Shown: one piece after another, positions 34,310 through 43,091 of the stretch
How the letters are laid out: each line of letters starts with the position of its first letter
Numbering within the stretch: position 1 is the first letter of the stretch
Origin: Pelomonas dachongensis
GTDB taxonomy: Bacteria > Pseudomonadota > Gammaproteobacteria > Burkholderiales > Burkholderiaceae_C
Length of the DNA stretch: 64,000 nt
Assembly: GCF_043555865.1 (NCBI RefSeq)
Contig: NZ_JBIGHY010000001.1
Location: 1 to 64,000 of the forward strand
Direction: 5' to 3'
Notes under the pieces: generated by a model
Told to the model about the DNA's origin: nothing
Database searches by the model: none
What the model saw: only the letters and a program-made list of their open reading frames with translations
Made by a program: the position numbers and the translations under genes

Positions 34310-35155
34310 ATGGCGAGACGACGCAATCGCGACAGCGTGGCCGAGGACATCATGAGCCTTGTGTCGAAGTTGCCCTGGTGGGTGGGCGTCTTGCTGGCCG
34401 CGGCTTCCTATGCGGCGTTGCACAGGGTCTCGCAGCAGCCGGTTGCGCAGCCGACGCAGCTGGGTCTGCTGGGCGCGACGGTCGTTGAGACGATGTGGCG
34501 CACGCTGGCCTTCTACGGGCAGTACCTGCTGCCCCTCCTGTGCCTCATCGGCGCCCTCATCTCAGCAATCAAGAGACGATCGCGCACGAGGCTGCTCGAT
34601 CGCACCACGTCCAATCCGGCCGCCGATGCGCTCAACGGCATGAGCTGGCAGCAGTTCGAGCGACTGGTGGGTGAAGGCTTTCGTCGTCAGGGCTATCGGG
34701 TCACAGAAACTGGCCAGATCGGGCCGGATGGCGGCGTGGACCTCGAGCTTCGGAAAGACGCGGAGCTGCACCTCGTGCAATGCAAGCAATGGCGCGCGCA
34801 GCGGGTGGGTGTGGCCGTCGTGCGCGAGCTGTACGGCGCCATGGCGGCCCGCGGCGCAGCGGGCGGCTTCGTGGTCACGTCTGGCCGGTTCACCCAGGAG
34901 GCGGCGGACTTCGCAGACGGGCGAAATGTCCGCCTGATCGATGGCGATGGACTCAAGGTTTTGCTTGCGGCGGGGCGCATGCCGCCCGTGGCGCCTGTAC
35001 GTCCTCGCGCAGAGCCGCCGTGCCCGCTGTGCGGCAAGGGGATGGTTTTGCGTGCGGCAAAGCGGGGTGCGCAGGTGGGCAACCGGTTCTGGGGCTGCTC
35101 TGCATTCCCAGGTTGTCGCGGCACGCGTGACGCGCCCTCAGACGCCGCTGCCTGA
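34310..35155 (+). CDS. Membrane-anchored Mrr-type restriction endonuclease with C-terminal zinc ribbon
   Basis: 281 residues. Two membrane helices (about 22-37 and 66-86) are followed by an Mrr_cat PD-(D/E)xK domain: GMSWQQFERLVGEGFRRQGY, Asp144 in GPDGGVDLEL, and Gln157-x-Lys159 in HLVQCKQW. A topoisomerase-type zinc ribbon ends the protein with Cys238, Cys241, Cys263 and Cys269. Such proteins act against foreign or modified DNA. The strong GGGAGG site before ATG 34310 fixes the start. It is a single gene without a methylase. Confidence 0.88.
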   Translation: MARRRNRDSVAEDIMSLVSKLPWWVGVLLAAASYAALHRVSQQPVAQPTQLGLLGATVVETMWRTLAFYGQYLLPLLCLIGALISAIKRRSRTRLLDRTTSNPAADALNGMSWQQFERLVGEGFRRQGYRVTETGQIGPDGGVDLELRKDAELHLVQCKQWRAQRVGVAVVRELYGAMAARGAAGGFVVTSGRFTQEAADFADGRNVRLIDGDGLKVLLAAGRMPPVAPVRPRAEPPCPLCGKGMVLRAAKRGAQVGNRFWGCSAFPGCRGTRDAPSDAAA

Positions 35156-35259
35156 CCGTTTCAGCCGCCCAATGGAGGTTGAAGATGGGCGCGCCGGCAG
35201 GATGACCATCGCCGGTGGCTGGCACCGGACTGCGGTCGCCTGAGCAGCAGGTTTCTTCG

Positions 35260-35363
35260 TCAACGCCGCCCCGACGCCGGCGCCGCAACGGGCGGCTGTG
35301 GCGTCACCGGCTCGAAGCCTCGTGCCAGCTCGAGCACGTCTTACAGCTTGCCACGTTGGGTGT
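35260..35363 (-). pseudogene. Decayed 3' end of a GH43-type gene
   Basis: On the minus strand the frame reads QRGKL-stop-DVLELARGFEPVTPQ and ends at a stop at 35262. The intact GH43 gene at 36871 ends with ARGKLYEVRELAGGFELVRQ in the same order. The TAC codon of the intact copy is TAA here. Only this terminal piece can be recognised. The rest of 35156-35489 holds no gene and should carry the promoter of the carboxypeptidase. Confidence 0.6.
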
Positions 35364-35489
35364 AGGCGCTCGGGCACAGAATGACGGTGGTGCAGCAGTG
35401 CCGCACCGGCCAAGGCAGCTGCGAAGGTCTCCCGGCCCGCCACAATGGCCCCGACTCCCGCTAGTGATTCCGTCCAGAGCCGTATCCCA

Positions 35490-36746
35490 ATGACCCGCAA
35501 GTTCCCGATTTCCCCTCTGCTTCCTTCCCTGCTCGCCGCAGCCATCCTGGCCACCACGGCCGGCACCTTCAGTGCGGCGGCGCAAGCCAAGCCCAAGTCT
35601 CAGGCCGCGGCACGCAAGGCCAAGTCAGCCGCACCTGCCGAACAGGCGATGACAACTGACGCGAACGGCCAGTCCATCCCGTTGCTCCAGAACAAGGCCT
35701 GGGTGCTGATGGACTACAACACCGGCCAAGTGCTGGCGTCCTCCAATCCGGACGAACCGCTGCCGCCGGCGTCGCTGACGAAGATGATGACCAGCTACCT
35801 GGTGGAACAGGGCCTGAAGAGCGGCAGGCTCAAGCCCGACGACAAGGTCACCATGAGCGAGAGCGCCTGGTGCCGCGGCGGCAAGGGCGGCGACAGCTGC
35901 ATGTTCGTACCGCTGAACGCGCAGGCCACGGTGATGGAGATGCTGCGCGGTGTCGTGATCGCCAGCGGCAACGACGCCTCCAAGGCGCTGGCCGAACATG
36001 TCGGCGGCTCGGAGGCCGGCTTCGTCGCGATGATGAACGCTGAAGCCGCCAAGCTCGGCATGACGAAAACGCACTTCGAGAACTCGGACGGCCTGCCGGG
36101 GCCAAACCACAAGGCATCGGCGCGCGACATGGCGGTGCTGGCCGCGGCCATCATCCGCAACAGCGGCGAGTACTACCCCCTCTACGCCGAGCGCGAGTTC
36201 ACCTACAACAACATCAAGCAGGGCAATCGCAACGCGCTGCTGTACACCGACCCGACCGTCGACGGCCTCAAAACCGGCCACACGCAGGAGGCAGGCTATT
36301 GTCTGACCGCCTCGTCCACGCGCAACGGCATGCGGCTGATCTCGGTCATCTTGAACGCGAACAGCATGCAGGCCCGGGCTGACCAGACGCGCGTGCTGTT
36401 CAACTGGGGCTACGCGAATTTCGAGGAAGCGACGCCCGCGAAGCCGGGCACGGCGCTCACGAACGCGAAGGTGCTGTATGGCGTTGCGCCGGAAGTGGCA
36501 GCCGGCATTGCCAAGCCGTGGACGATGGTGGTCAAGAAGGGCGAGGCTGCCGCGGTCAAGACCGAGATCACGCTGAACCCCGGCCTGGAGGCGCCGATTG
36601 CCAAGGGCGCCGTGATCGGCAAGCTTGTGGCGGTAGCGAACGGCAAGACGCTCGGCGAGACGCCGGTAGTTGCGATGGCCGATGTCGAGCGCGCGGGCTT
36701 CTTCCAGCGCATCAAGCAGCGCATCGCCGGCTGGTTTTCCAAATGA
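35490..36746 (+). CDS. dacC: D-alanyl-D-alanine carboxypeptidase (PBP5/6 type, peptidase S11)
   Basis: 418 residues with a signal peptide (about 1-33) and an Ala/Lys-rich linker. The three penicillin-binding motifs are present: SLTK with Ser95 and Lys98, SGN in VVIASGNDASKALAEHVGG, and KTG in VDGLKTGHT. The PBP5-type C-terminal beta domain follows (WTMVVKKGEAAAVKTEITLN), ending in an amphipathic membrane anchor (FFQRIKQRIAGWFSK). It trims pentapeptides in peptidoglycan in the periplasm. ATG 35490 is chosen; the in-frame upstream ATG at 35445 lacks a site and precedes the signal sequence. The gene symbol is by family only. Confidence 0.92.
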   Translation: MTRKFPISPLLPSLLAAAILATTAGTFSAAAQAKPKSQAAARKAKSAAPAEQAMTTDANGQSIPLLQNKAWVLMDYNTGQVLASSNPDEPLPPASLTKMMTSYLVEQGLKSGRLKPDDKVTMSESAWCRGGKGGDSCMFVPLNAQATVMEMLRGVVIASGNDASKALAEHVGGSEAGFVAMMNAEAAKLGMTKTHFENSDGLPGPNHKASARDMAVLAAAIIRNSGEYYPLYAEREFTYNNIKQGNRNALLYTDPTVDGLKTGHTQEAGYCLTASSTRNGMRLISVILNANSMQARADQTRVLFNWGYANFEEATPAKPGTALTNAKVLYGVAPEVAAGIAKPWTMVVKKGEAAAVKTEITLNPGLEAPIAKGAVIGKLVAVANGKTLGETPVVAMADVERAGFFQRIKQRIAGWFSK

Positions 36747-36870
36747 CCTGAGGCCGGCCCGTCAGCGCCCGTGGGTGGCCCACCGGGCTCCGGCCTACAG
36801 GGGGCCAGGTGCTGCCGGTCGCGGTGTGTCTCGCCGTTCGGCGAGGGTCCTGTTCAAGCCCTGATGGAGC

Positions 36871-37899
36871 CTATGCTGGGGAAGGCGGCAGGGGCGCGGG
36901 ATCCAGGTCGAGGTCGGTGCGCTGCCTCACCAGCTCGAAGCCGCCTGCCAGCTCGCGCACTTCGTACAGCTTGCCGCGTGCATTCTTGAACGGGCGGTGC
37001 ACGACGAGCATCCATCGCTCTTCCAGCGTGCGGAACAGCATGCCGTGGCCACTGCCCTTGGCCAGCCAGACGGGCAGGTGCTCCCACGGCCCGAACAGGT
37101 CGCCCGACTTCGAGCGTGACAGCGTCTGGAAGTAGCCGTCGTCGCCCCAGCTGGACCACAGCATGTGCAGGCTGCCATCCGCCGTTCGGTAGAGCTGCGG
37201 GCCGTCGGTGACGATGATGCCCTGGCCCTGCTGCGGTTTGGCAGCGGACGAGGCGTCGCCGCGGAACAGCTCGCGCGGCGGGGCGGTGGCGCGGAGTTCG
37301 TCGTCGAGCGGCACGGCGGCGAAGGCGCCCACGCGCAGCTGCAGCCACTCGTGCGCGTAGACCATCCAGGGCTTGCCCTTGGTGTCGACGTAGAGCGTGC
37401 CGTCCAGCGTCATCAAGTCTTTGGAGACGACCGGTTCGCCGTCGCGCACCAGCGTGAACGGGCCGCCCAACTGGTGGGCCACCGCGAGCACGGTGCTGCG
37501 TCGGTGGGTCTTCTGCCCCGGCACCGGGCTGGGCGCCGCCAGCGGCAGGCTCTCGTTGTGCACGGTGACGAACAAGTACCACTTGCCGCGCCAGCGGTGC
37601 ACCTCGGGCGCCCAGCAGCCTTCATTGGCCCAGGAGTCGGCGGGCAGCTGGAACACCAGCTCGGCCTTGCTCCAGTGCTTCAGGTCACGGCTGCGATAGG
37701 CCATCACGCCGATGGCCTTCTTGCCGCTGAACGACGGGTGGTTCTTCGTGAACAACCAGTACGTCTTCGTGGCCGTGTCGGTCACGATGAAGGGGTCGTG
37801 CAGGTCCATCTCGGGCAGCGTCATCGTGCCCGCGGGTTGCGCCCAGGCGGGCAGCGCGCCGGCCAGCGCAGCGCTCGTCAGCAGATCACGCCGCTTCAT
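36871..37899 (-). CDS. Glycoside hydrolase family 43 type protein
   Basis: 342 residues with a Tat-like start (MKRRDLLTSAALAGALPAWA, twin arginine). A five-bladed GH43 propeller follows: DLHDPFIVTDTATKTYWLFT with the base Asp, WAPEVHRWRGKWYLFVTVH with the likely acid Glu, LMTLDGTLYVDTKGKPWMVY, and GHGMLFRTLEERWMLVVHRP. It likely removes arabinose or xylose from plant polysaccharide in the periplasm. AAGGAGG precedes the ATG, which overlaps the esterase stop (ATGA). Confidence 0.87.
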   Translation of the reverse strand: MKRRDLLTSAALAGALPAWAQPAGTMTLPEMDLHDPFIVTDTATKTYWLFTKNHPSFSGKKAIGVMAYRSRDLKHWSKAELVFQLPADSWANEGCWAPEVHRWRGKWYLFVTVHNESLPLAAPSPVPGQKTHRRSTVLAVAHQLGGPFTLVRDGEPVVSKDLMTLDGTLYVDTKGKPWMVYAHEWLQLRVGAFAAVPLDDELRATAPPRELFRGDASSAAKPQQGQGIIVTDGPQLYRTADGSLHMLWSSWGDDGYFQTLSRSKSGDLFGPWEHLPVWLAKGSGHGMLFRTLEERWMLVVHRPFKNARGKLYEVRELAGGFELVRQRTDLDLDPAPLPPSPA

Positions 37900-38861
37900 C
37901 GCGCAGCCTCCTTGTTCAGCAGGCCGCGCTGGCGCAACCAGTCTTCCGCGCGCCTGGGCCAGGCGGACGCCGTGCCCAGACCGTCGCGCATGCCGATGCC
38001 GTGGCCGCCCTGCTCGAAGACGTAGAGCTCCGCCGGCACGCGGGCGCGGGTCAAGGCCTGGAAGTACAGGATGCTGTTCTCGACCGGCACGGCCGGGTCG
38101 CCCTGCGTGTGCAGCAGCAGCGTGGGCGGCGTGGCGGCGCTTACCTGCCGCTCCGCGGACATCAGTGCGAGCTCCGCCGCGCCGGGGTTGGCGCCCAGCA
38201 GCGCCTTGCGCGAGCCGGCATGGGCGGCGGGGTCCATCATCGTGATGACGGGGTAGACCAGCACGGCGAAGTCGGGTCGCGCGCTGGTGCTGTCCAGCGC
38301 CGCGCCGGTGCGGCCATCGGCGTGGTCGAACAGCGTGCTGGCGCTGGCGGCCAGATGGCCGCCGGCCGAGCTGCCCATCACGCCGATGCGTTTCGGGTCG
38401 ATGCCGAACTCGGCCGCGCGCGAGCGCACGAGGCGGATGGCGCGCAGTACGTCTTGCAGCGGCGCGGGGTGGCCCCACTCCTGCAGCCGGTTCTTCAGGA
38501 TGAAGGTGGTGACGCCCAGCGTACTCAGCCACGCGGCGTACTGCAGGCCCTCGCGGTTGGACGACAGGAAGCTGTAGCCGCCGCCCGGGCACAGGATGAC
38601 AGCCGTGCCATCGGGCGACAAATGGCGATCCACCGCGGGCGGCACGACGGTCAGCGTGGGCTGGGACACGTTGGCGACGCCGCCGCGCTCCTCGCGCTCG
38701 GCGCCGAGGTCGCCGCGCGCGGCAGGCGCATCGGCGCGCCGCGCCGCGGGCACGCCCTCAGGCCACAGGGGCAGCACGGTGGGCGCGGTGCCCGCGAAGG
38801 TGAATGCCGGCAGCAAGCCGGCCAGGGGCAGGAGGGTCATGAGGCGACGCTGGCGGTTCAT
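37896..38861 (-). CDS. Secreted acetyl-/feruloyl-esterase-like alpha/beta hydrolase
   Basis: 321 residues with a signal peptide. The BD-FAE/axe-type fold is clear: VILCPGGGYSFLSSNREGLQ, GVMGSSAGGHLAASASTLF with the nucleophile Ser, LLLHTQGDPAVPVENSILYF with Asp, and FEQGGHGIG with His. It probably removes acetyl or other ester groups from xylan or a similar polymer. ATG 38861 is chosen; a longer frame begins at 38882. It is coupled to the GH43 gene, indicating joint action on one polysaccharide. Confidence 0.87.
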   Translation of the reverse strand: MNRQRRLMTLLPLAGLLPAFTFAGTAPTVLPLWPEGVPAARRADAPAARGDLGAEREERGGVANVSQPTLTVVPPAVDRHLSPDGTAVILCPGGGYSFLSSNREGLQYAAWLSTLGVTTFILKNRLQEWGHPAPLQDVLRAIRLVRSRAAEFGIDPKRIGVMGSSAGGHLAASASTLFDHADGRTGAALDSTSARPDFAVLVYPVITMMDPAAHAGSRKALLGANPGAAELALMSAERQVSAATPPTLLLHTQGDPAVPVENSILYFQALTRARVPAELYVFEQGGHGIGMRDGLGTASAWPRRAEDWLRQRGLLNKEAAR

Positions 38862-38939
38862 GATGGCGCAGTGTGCCGGCACGGCGCCGTCATGGCGGCC
38901 GGCGGCCGCAACCGCTCAGCAGGTTGACGAGCGGGCCGG

Positions 38940-39713
38940 CTACTTGGCCGGCCGGCCCAGGCCCGTCGCGGCCCACCAGATGCCGCCCCACAGGTGATCC
39001 AGGTAGCGCTCGTCTCGGTACATCACGCCGGCGTGCCCCAGCGCGGTGACGAACACGCGTCCCTTCTCGTAGGCCTGCCACCAGGCGACCGGGTGGTCCG
39101 CGCCCATGCCCTTGGCGACCTGGCCGGGCCAGATCTTGGTGGGGTCGTAGCTGCGCTCGTCCACGGTCAGCACCGGGTGGATGGTCACGCCGTGCGGGTT
39201 GCTGAACTCGTACCACTCGTCCGACCAGAGCCACGGGTCTGGCAGGCCGAACGTGGCGGGGTGCGACGCATCGGCCTTGGTGACCACCGCCGTCTGCAGC
39301 ATCGGATGGATGACGAAGCTGCGGCCCACCAGCTTCTCGTACCAGGGCCACAGCCCCGGCTTGCTGATGATGGCGCGGTGCACGACGACGGCGTTGCCGC
39401 CGGCCTTCATGTAGCGCTCCAGCCCGGCGCGCTGCGCCTCGTTGAACTCTTCCCCCGAGCTGTTCAGCAGCACGACGGCTGCGTACTTGCTCAGGTCACC
39501 TTCGAAGGCCCAGGGCTGCGCGACCCAGGTCATGTCGAACGCATGCAGCTTCGCGAGCTTCTCGAAGCTCTCGCGCGCCACCGGGATGTACTCGTAGTGG
39601 TACTTCGTGGGCATGGCCAGCACCAGCAGCTGGAACTGGCCGTCGGCGGCCTGGGCGCCCGGCGTGGTGGCGACCACGGCGGCAATGGCGAGGGTTTGCA
39701 GCGTTGGCTTCAT
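38940..39713 (-). CDS. ThuA-like domain protein, secreted
   Basis: 257 residues with a signal peptide (PTLQTLAIAAVVATTPGAQA). The ThuA/trehalose-utilisation glutamine-amidotransferase-like fold shows FQLLVLAMPTKYHYEYIPVA, YAAVVLLNSSGEEFNEAQRA, GLERYMKAGGNAVVVHRAI and the end VAWWQAYEKGRVFVTALGHA. Such proteins often occur with glycoside hydrolases; the activity is not established. It is the promoter-proximal gene of the leftward carbohydrate cluster (78 bases before the esterase gene start). Confidence 0.85.
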   Translation of the reverse strand: MKPTLQTLAIAAVVATTPGAQAADGQFQLLVLAMPTKYHYEYIPVARESFEKLAKLHAFDMTWVAQPWAFEGDLSKYAAVVLLNSSGEEFNEAQRAGLERYMKAGGNAVVVHRAIISKPGLWPWYEKLVGRSFVIHPMLQTAVVTKADASHPATFGLPDPWLWSDEWYEFSNPHGVTIHPVLTVDERSYDPTKIWPGQVAKGMGADHPVAWWQAYEKGRVFVTALGHAGVMYRDERYLDHLWGGIWWAATGLGRPAK

Positions 39714-39766
39714 CGTGCGGCGGATTCTTGCAGCACCGCGCGCGAAGTGCAGAAGATCGGTCCGAC

Positions 39767-42400
39767 TCAGCGCCGCTCCAGGTTCCAGGTCGCGGTGAGC
39801 GTGGCGCTGCAGGTCACGGACCCGCGTCGCAGCAACACCGCCGTCACGCCCCTCACGTTCTCGCACTGGGCGCCGGTGCCCGTGAAGGTCTGCGTACCCG
39901 TGCCTTGCCAGACCGGCGCGGCGCCGTCCACGGCCTGGCTGAAGATGGAAGGGATCAGGTAGTAGGTGCGGTTTTCCTCGCCGTCACCGAAGCTCCGGCT
40001 TGACGCACCACCGGGGCAACCACTGCTGCGGGTTTCGACAGCGTTGCCGAGCAGTTGCGTTCGGAACGTGGTGTCGATGGCGCTGGGCGACGACAGCGTC
40101 GACGCCGTCGACAAGCCCAGGCGGTCGTCGCCGCCCAGCGTCAGCATCCAGGGGCGACGCATCCGGGCGGCGGTGGGCACGCCGTCCAGACGGTGCGCGC
40201 CGGTCGTGGCAATGGTGCAGTTGCCCAGGGGCGAGATGTAGCTGCCGCTGGTCTGCCCCGTCAGGCTGCCGCTCGCGCTGACATGCGTGAGGGTGAGCGG
40301 GGCGCCCGCGCCGCCACGCGCCACCGCGCCATTCGTCTGCGCGGCCAGCACGTGGGTCACGCTGCCGGTCTCGGTGCCGGCGCCCTTGCCGTTGCAGGTC
40401 CCGCGGTCCCCCAGGGTGTTGCCGCACTCTTCGCTGTGGTCGTAGGACCACTGCACGCTGAACGTGTACTGCAGCGTCAGCTGCCCACCCCAGGCGTTGG
40501 CCGGCACGGTGGGCGCCTCGCTGGCGGCCAGCCCGACCTGCCAGCGCTGACCGCTGAGCAGCCGGGTCTGCACGAACGCGACGAAGCTGATGTCGCTGCC
40601 ACCGTCCACCGTCGCCAGCCACGGGATGACGAACTGCGTCTGCCCGTTGCTGGCCGCCTGCTCGCCGGCCAGCACCAGCACGAAGCTGCCGTCGGCTGCC
40701 GTCGTCTTGCGGTACACGCGCACGGCCTGCACGTTGTAGCCCTGCAGCGGGAACAGCACCTCGGCTGCCGTCAGGTCGACCGTGAACTTCACGTCGTCCA
40801 GCGCCTTGAAGCGGGCCTTGTCTATCGTCAGCGTGGCGGTGGGCGAGCGGCCCATCGGCACGCTGGTCTCCAGCTTGGCCTGCTCCAGGATGAGCCCGAC
40901 GAGCGCGGCAAAGTCGCCCAGCGCCTCGGTGGGCGCCACGCTGGCCTCAAAGCTCAGCGCGTACTGGCCGGCGCTGGCCGCATCTTTGGCCTGCGCGTTC
41001 TCGGTGCCGAGGATGGTGGCGAACTTCAGGCCCGCCTGCGCCTCGATAGCGTCGAACTGCAGCGTGCTGCTCCAGCGCGCGCCGCCCTCGAAGTTGGCCC
41101 ATGCGTACACCTGTCCGCTCAGCTCCAGCCGGTTGGCGGTGAACTCGGGCGCGACGACGTTGGGCGTCACGCTGCCGCTGGTCTGCAGGCTGTTCAGCGA
41201 CGCGCAGCCCGGGTTGCAGTCGAAGCCCACCACCACGTCCGCCTGCGCCTGGCCCTTGAGGTTCAGCGCCACGCCGTTGATGGGCAGCGCGCCTTCCAGC
41301 GTGAAGCCCACACCCACCGGGAAGCCCACGCCCAGGAACAGGCCGATGGCCGGCGGCAGCGGGATGGGGATGTCGGCCAGCTCAAGCTTGCAGTCGAGCT
41401 TGCCGGTGAAGGCCAGCTTGGCGGTTGGCTCCAGCTCGAACTGCACGCCCGGCTGCCCGCTCAGGCGCAGCATCTGGCGCTGGTCGTTCCACAGCACGCG
41501 GTAGCGCAGGCTGTCCATGCCGGTGGGCGTCACCTCCTTCTTGGCCAGCTCCACGCCGCCGGCGGAGCCCTCGGCGTCGCAGTCGAAACCGGGGACGCTG
41601 AAGCTCGTCTCTGCCAGCGGGCGCACGCGGCCTGCGGCCAGCGCACGCATGCCTGCCGGGCCTGCAGCCGCAGTGCGCACGCGGGCCGGTGCGGCCTGCA
41701 GTGGCAGGTCCAGGTCCAGCTGCAACTGGGGCAGCAACTGCCGCAGCGGCACCAGCGCCAGGGTCAGCACCCGGCCGTTGACGGCCATCACCTCGCCCGC
41801 GATGGCCTGGCTGCCCCGCCCCAGCACGCGCTGGCCCACGGCTGGCGGCGCGACGTCGGGCGCCAGCGTGACGGTGTAGGTGCTGCCCACGCGCAGCGGC
41901 GCCGCCGGATCGGTGGCCTGCGGCAGGCCGATGACTTGCGCGTCGTTCAGCACGACAGTGCCCGGCGCCGCACCCGCGACGACCGCCACCGCGCTGAGGC
42001 TGCGGCTGCCGACCGTGGCCGTCACCACCGCGGTGCCGGTGGCAGCGACGGACGTCAGCGTGGCGGCCTCGCCCGTGGTGCCAGCCGCAGGAGCGGCCAC
42101 GCCGACCACGGCGGGTGCGCTGCTTTGCCAGGTGACCGGAACGTTCAGCACCTGACCCTGCGCCCCGAGCGCCTGCACCTGCAGCGGTTGTTGCTGCCCG
42201 CTGGCGGTGAACAGCGGCGCGGCCGTGGCCCATTGCAGGCGCGTGACGGCGGCCGGGTCGTCGGTGCGGACGGACGGGGTGACGGCGGCGGGGGTGGCGC
42301 CGCCGTCCCCACCACCGCCGCAGCCGGCGACCCCGAGGCACAGAGCCAGCGAGAAGGCACCCAGCAGGCGGGCGGGCAGGGAAGACGGTCGAGCGTTCAT
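39767..42400 (-). CDS. Large Ig-like-domain lipoprotein of unknown function
   Basis: 877 residues. The signal peptide ends in a lipobox, LCLGVAGC, followed by five Gly residues. The N-terminal third has bacterial Ig-like (BIG2-type) pattern: VNVPVTWQSSAPAVVGV-like text, AATLTSVAATGTAVVTATVG. The middle is a large beta-rich region with paired cysteines (GFDCDAEG, KLDCKLEL, GFDCNPGCASL). The end carries ECGNTLGDRGTCNGKG and CENVRGVTAVLLRRG. It should be an outer-membrane-anchored surface protein. I do not recognise the central domains. Confidence 0.78.
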   Translation of the reverse strand: MNARPSSLPARLLGAFSLALCLGVAGCGGGGDGGATPAAVTPSVRTDDPAAVTRLQWATAAPLFTASGQQQPLQVQALGAQGQVLNVPVTWQSSAPAVVGVAAPAAGTTGEAATLTSVAATGTAVVTATVGSRSLSAVAVVAGAAPGTVVLNDAQVIGLPQATDPAAPLRVGSTYTVTLAPDVAPPAVGQRVLGRGSQAIAGEVMAVNGRVLTLALVPLRQLLPQLQLDLDLPLQAAPARVRTAAAGPAGMRALAAGRVRPLAETSFSVPGFDCDAEGSAGGVELAKKEVTPTGMDSLRYRVLWNDQRQMLRLSGQPGVQFELEPTAKLAFTGKLDCKLELADIPIPLPPAIGLFLGVGFPVGVGFTLEGALPINGVALNLKGQAQADVVVGFDCNPGCASLNSLQTSGSVTPNVVAPEFTANRLELSGQVYAWANFEGGARWSSTLQFDAIEAQAGLKFATILGTENAQAKDAASAGQYALSFEASVAPTEALGDFAALVGLILEQAKLETSVPMGRSPTATLTIDKARFKALDDVKFTVDLTAAEVLFPLQGYNVQAVRVYRKTTAADGSFVLVLAGEQAASNGQTQFVIPWLATVDGGSDISFVAFVQTRLLSGQRWQVGLAASEAPTVPANAWGGQLTLQYTFSVQWSYDHSEECGNTLGDRGTCNGKGAGTETGSVTHVLAAQTNGAVARGGAGAPLTLTHVSASGSLTGQTSGSYISPLGNCTIATTGAHRLDGVPTAARMRRPWMLTLGGDDRLGLSTASTLSSPSAIDTTFRTQLLGNAVETRSSGCPGGASSRSFGDGEENRTYYLIPSIFSQAVDGAAPVWQGTGTQTFTGTGAQCENVRGVTAVLLRRGSVTCSATLTATWNLERR

Positions 42401-42456
42401 GGCCGCATGCTGGCCCGCGACCGTCTCTGCGCCGTCTCACCGTGCGGCGTGTGTTG

Positions 42457-42849
42457 TCAGCCTGTCTTGCGTCGCGTGCCTGTGGACTTCGCGGGGGGGC
42501 GCGGCGGGGCGGCGCCTTGCCTCCGCGCAGGCTCTGCCGCAGCAGCTCGGTCAGGTCGACGACGTTGCCACAGTGGTGGTCGAGCGGCACCTCCAGGCGT
42601 TCCACGCGTGCCTTCTTGCCCGCCTTGGCCTGACGATGTCTTCCTTGCCGATCTGCTTGCGCGCGCGTTTTGTCCGAGCGCTTGTTGATGCGCTGGTATC
42701 AGCGGGGGCAGGCTGCGCTTGTCGAGCCTGTGGAAGTTGAGGTCCTGCTCGCGCGTGGCCGGGTGCAGCTTGACCGGCACGTGCACGAAGCCGAAGGAAG
42801 GCGCCCTTTCAACTGGCGCGACCCCCCGACACGGCCCCACGGTCGGCAT
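42457..42849 (-). pseudogene. Decayed ku (DNA end-joining) gene
   Basis: The minus strand shows SFGFVHVPVKLHPATREQDL, then NFHRLDKRSLPPL, exactly the N-terminal motif of bacterial Ku. Next, in another frame, comes YQRINKRSDKT, the following Ku motif. After a deletion of most of the protein comes the C-terminal region ERLEVPLDHHCGNVVDLTEL, LRQSLRGGKAP. The gene therefore retains both ends but has lost the central ring domain and has a frameshift. Non-homologous end joining by this copy is impossible. No ligD is nearby. Confidence 0.78.
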
Positions 42850-42872
42850 CGGCCTGGTTGGCCGACGATCCG

Positions 42873-43064
42873 CTACGCGCCGCGCGTGTGCGCGGGCAAC
42901 AGGGCGGCGGCTGCGGCGAACTGCGTCAGCACCACCGTAGGCTTGGGTGTGCGATCCGGCACCGGTGTGGGCGGTGGCGGCACCTCGCGGCGGCAGGCCG
43001 ATAGCGCGGCCAGCGCCACCAGCGCCGCGGACATCACCTGCACCAGACGCTGCTTGGGCTTCAT
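42873..43064 (-). CDS. Small lipoprotein
   Basis: 63 residues with a lipoprotein signal, MSAALVALAALSAC, followed by a basic and proline-rich tail (RREVPPPPTPVPDRTPKPTV). GAGGAG lies upstream of the ATG. No family recognised; similar tiny lipoproteins are common in Burkholderiales. Confidence 0.6.
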   Translation of the reverse strand: MKPKQRLVQVMSAALVALAALSACRREVPPPPTPVPDRTPKPTVVLTQFAAAAALLPAHTRGA

Positions 43065-43091
43065 GGCCGGCTCCTCGCGTGCGCGCTGCGC

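Noticed and set aside
40055..42688. 877-codon plus-strand frame antisense to the lipoprotein
   Set aside because: Arg/His/Gln-rich shadow. The minus frame has a lipobox and a coherent protein pattern.
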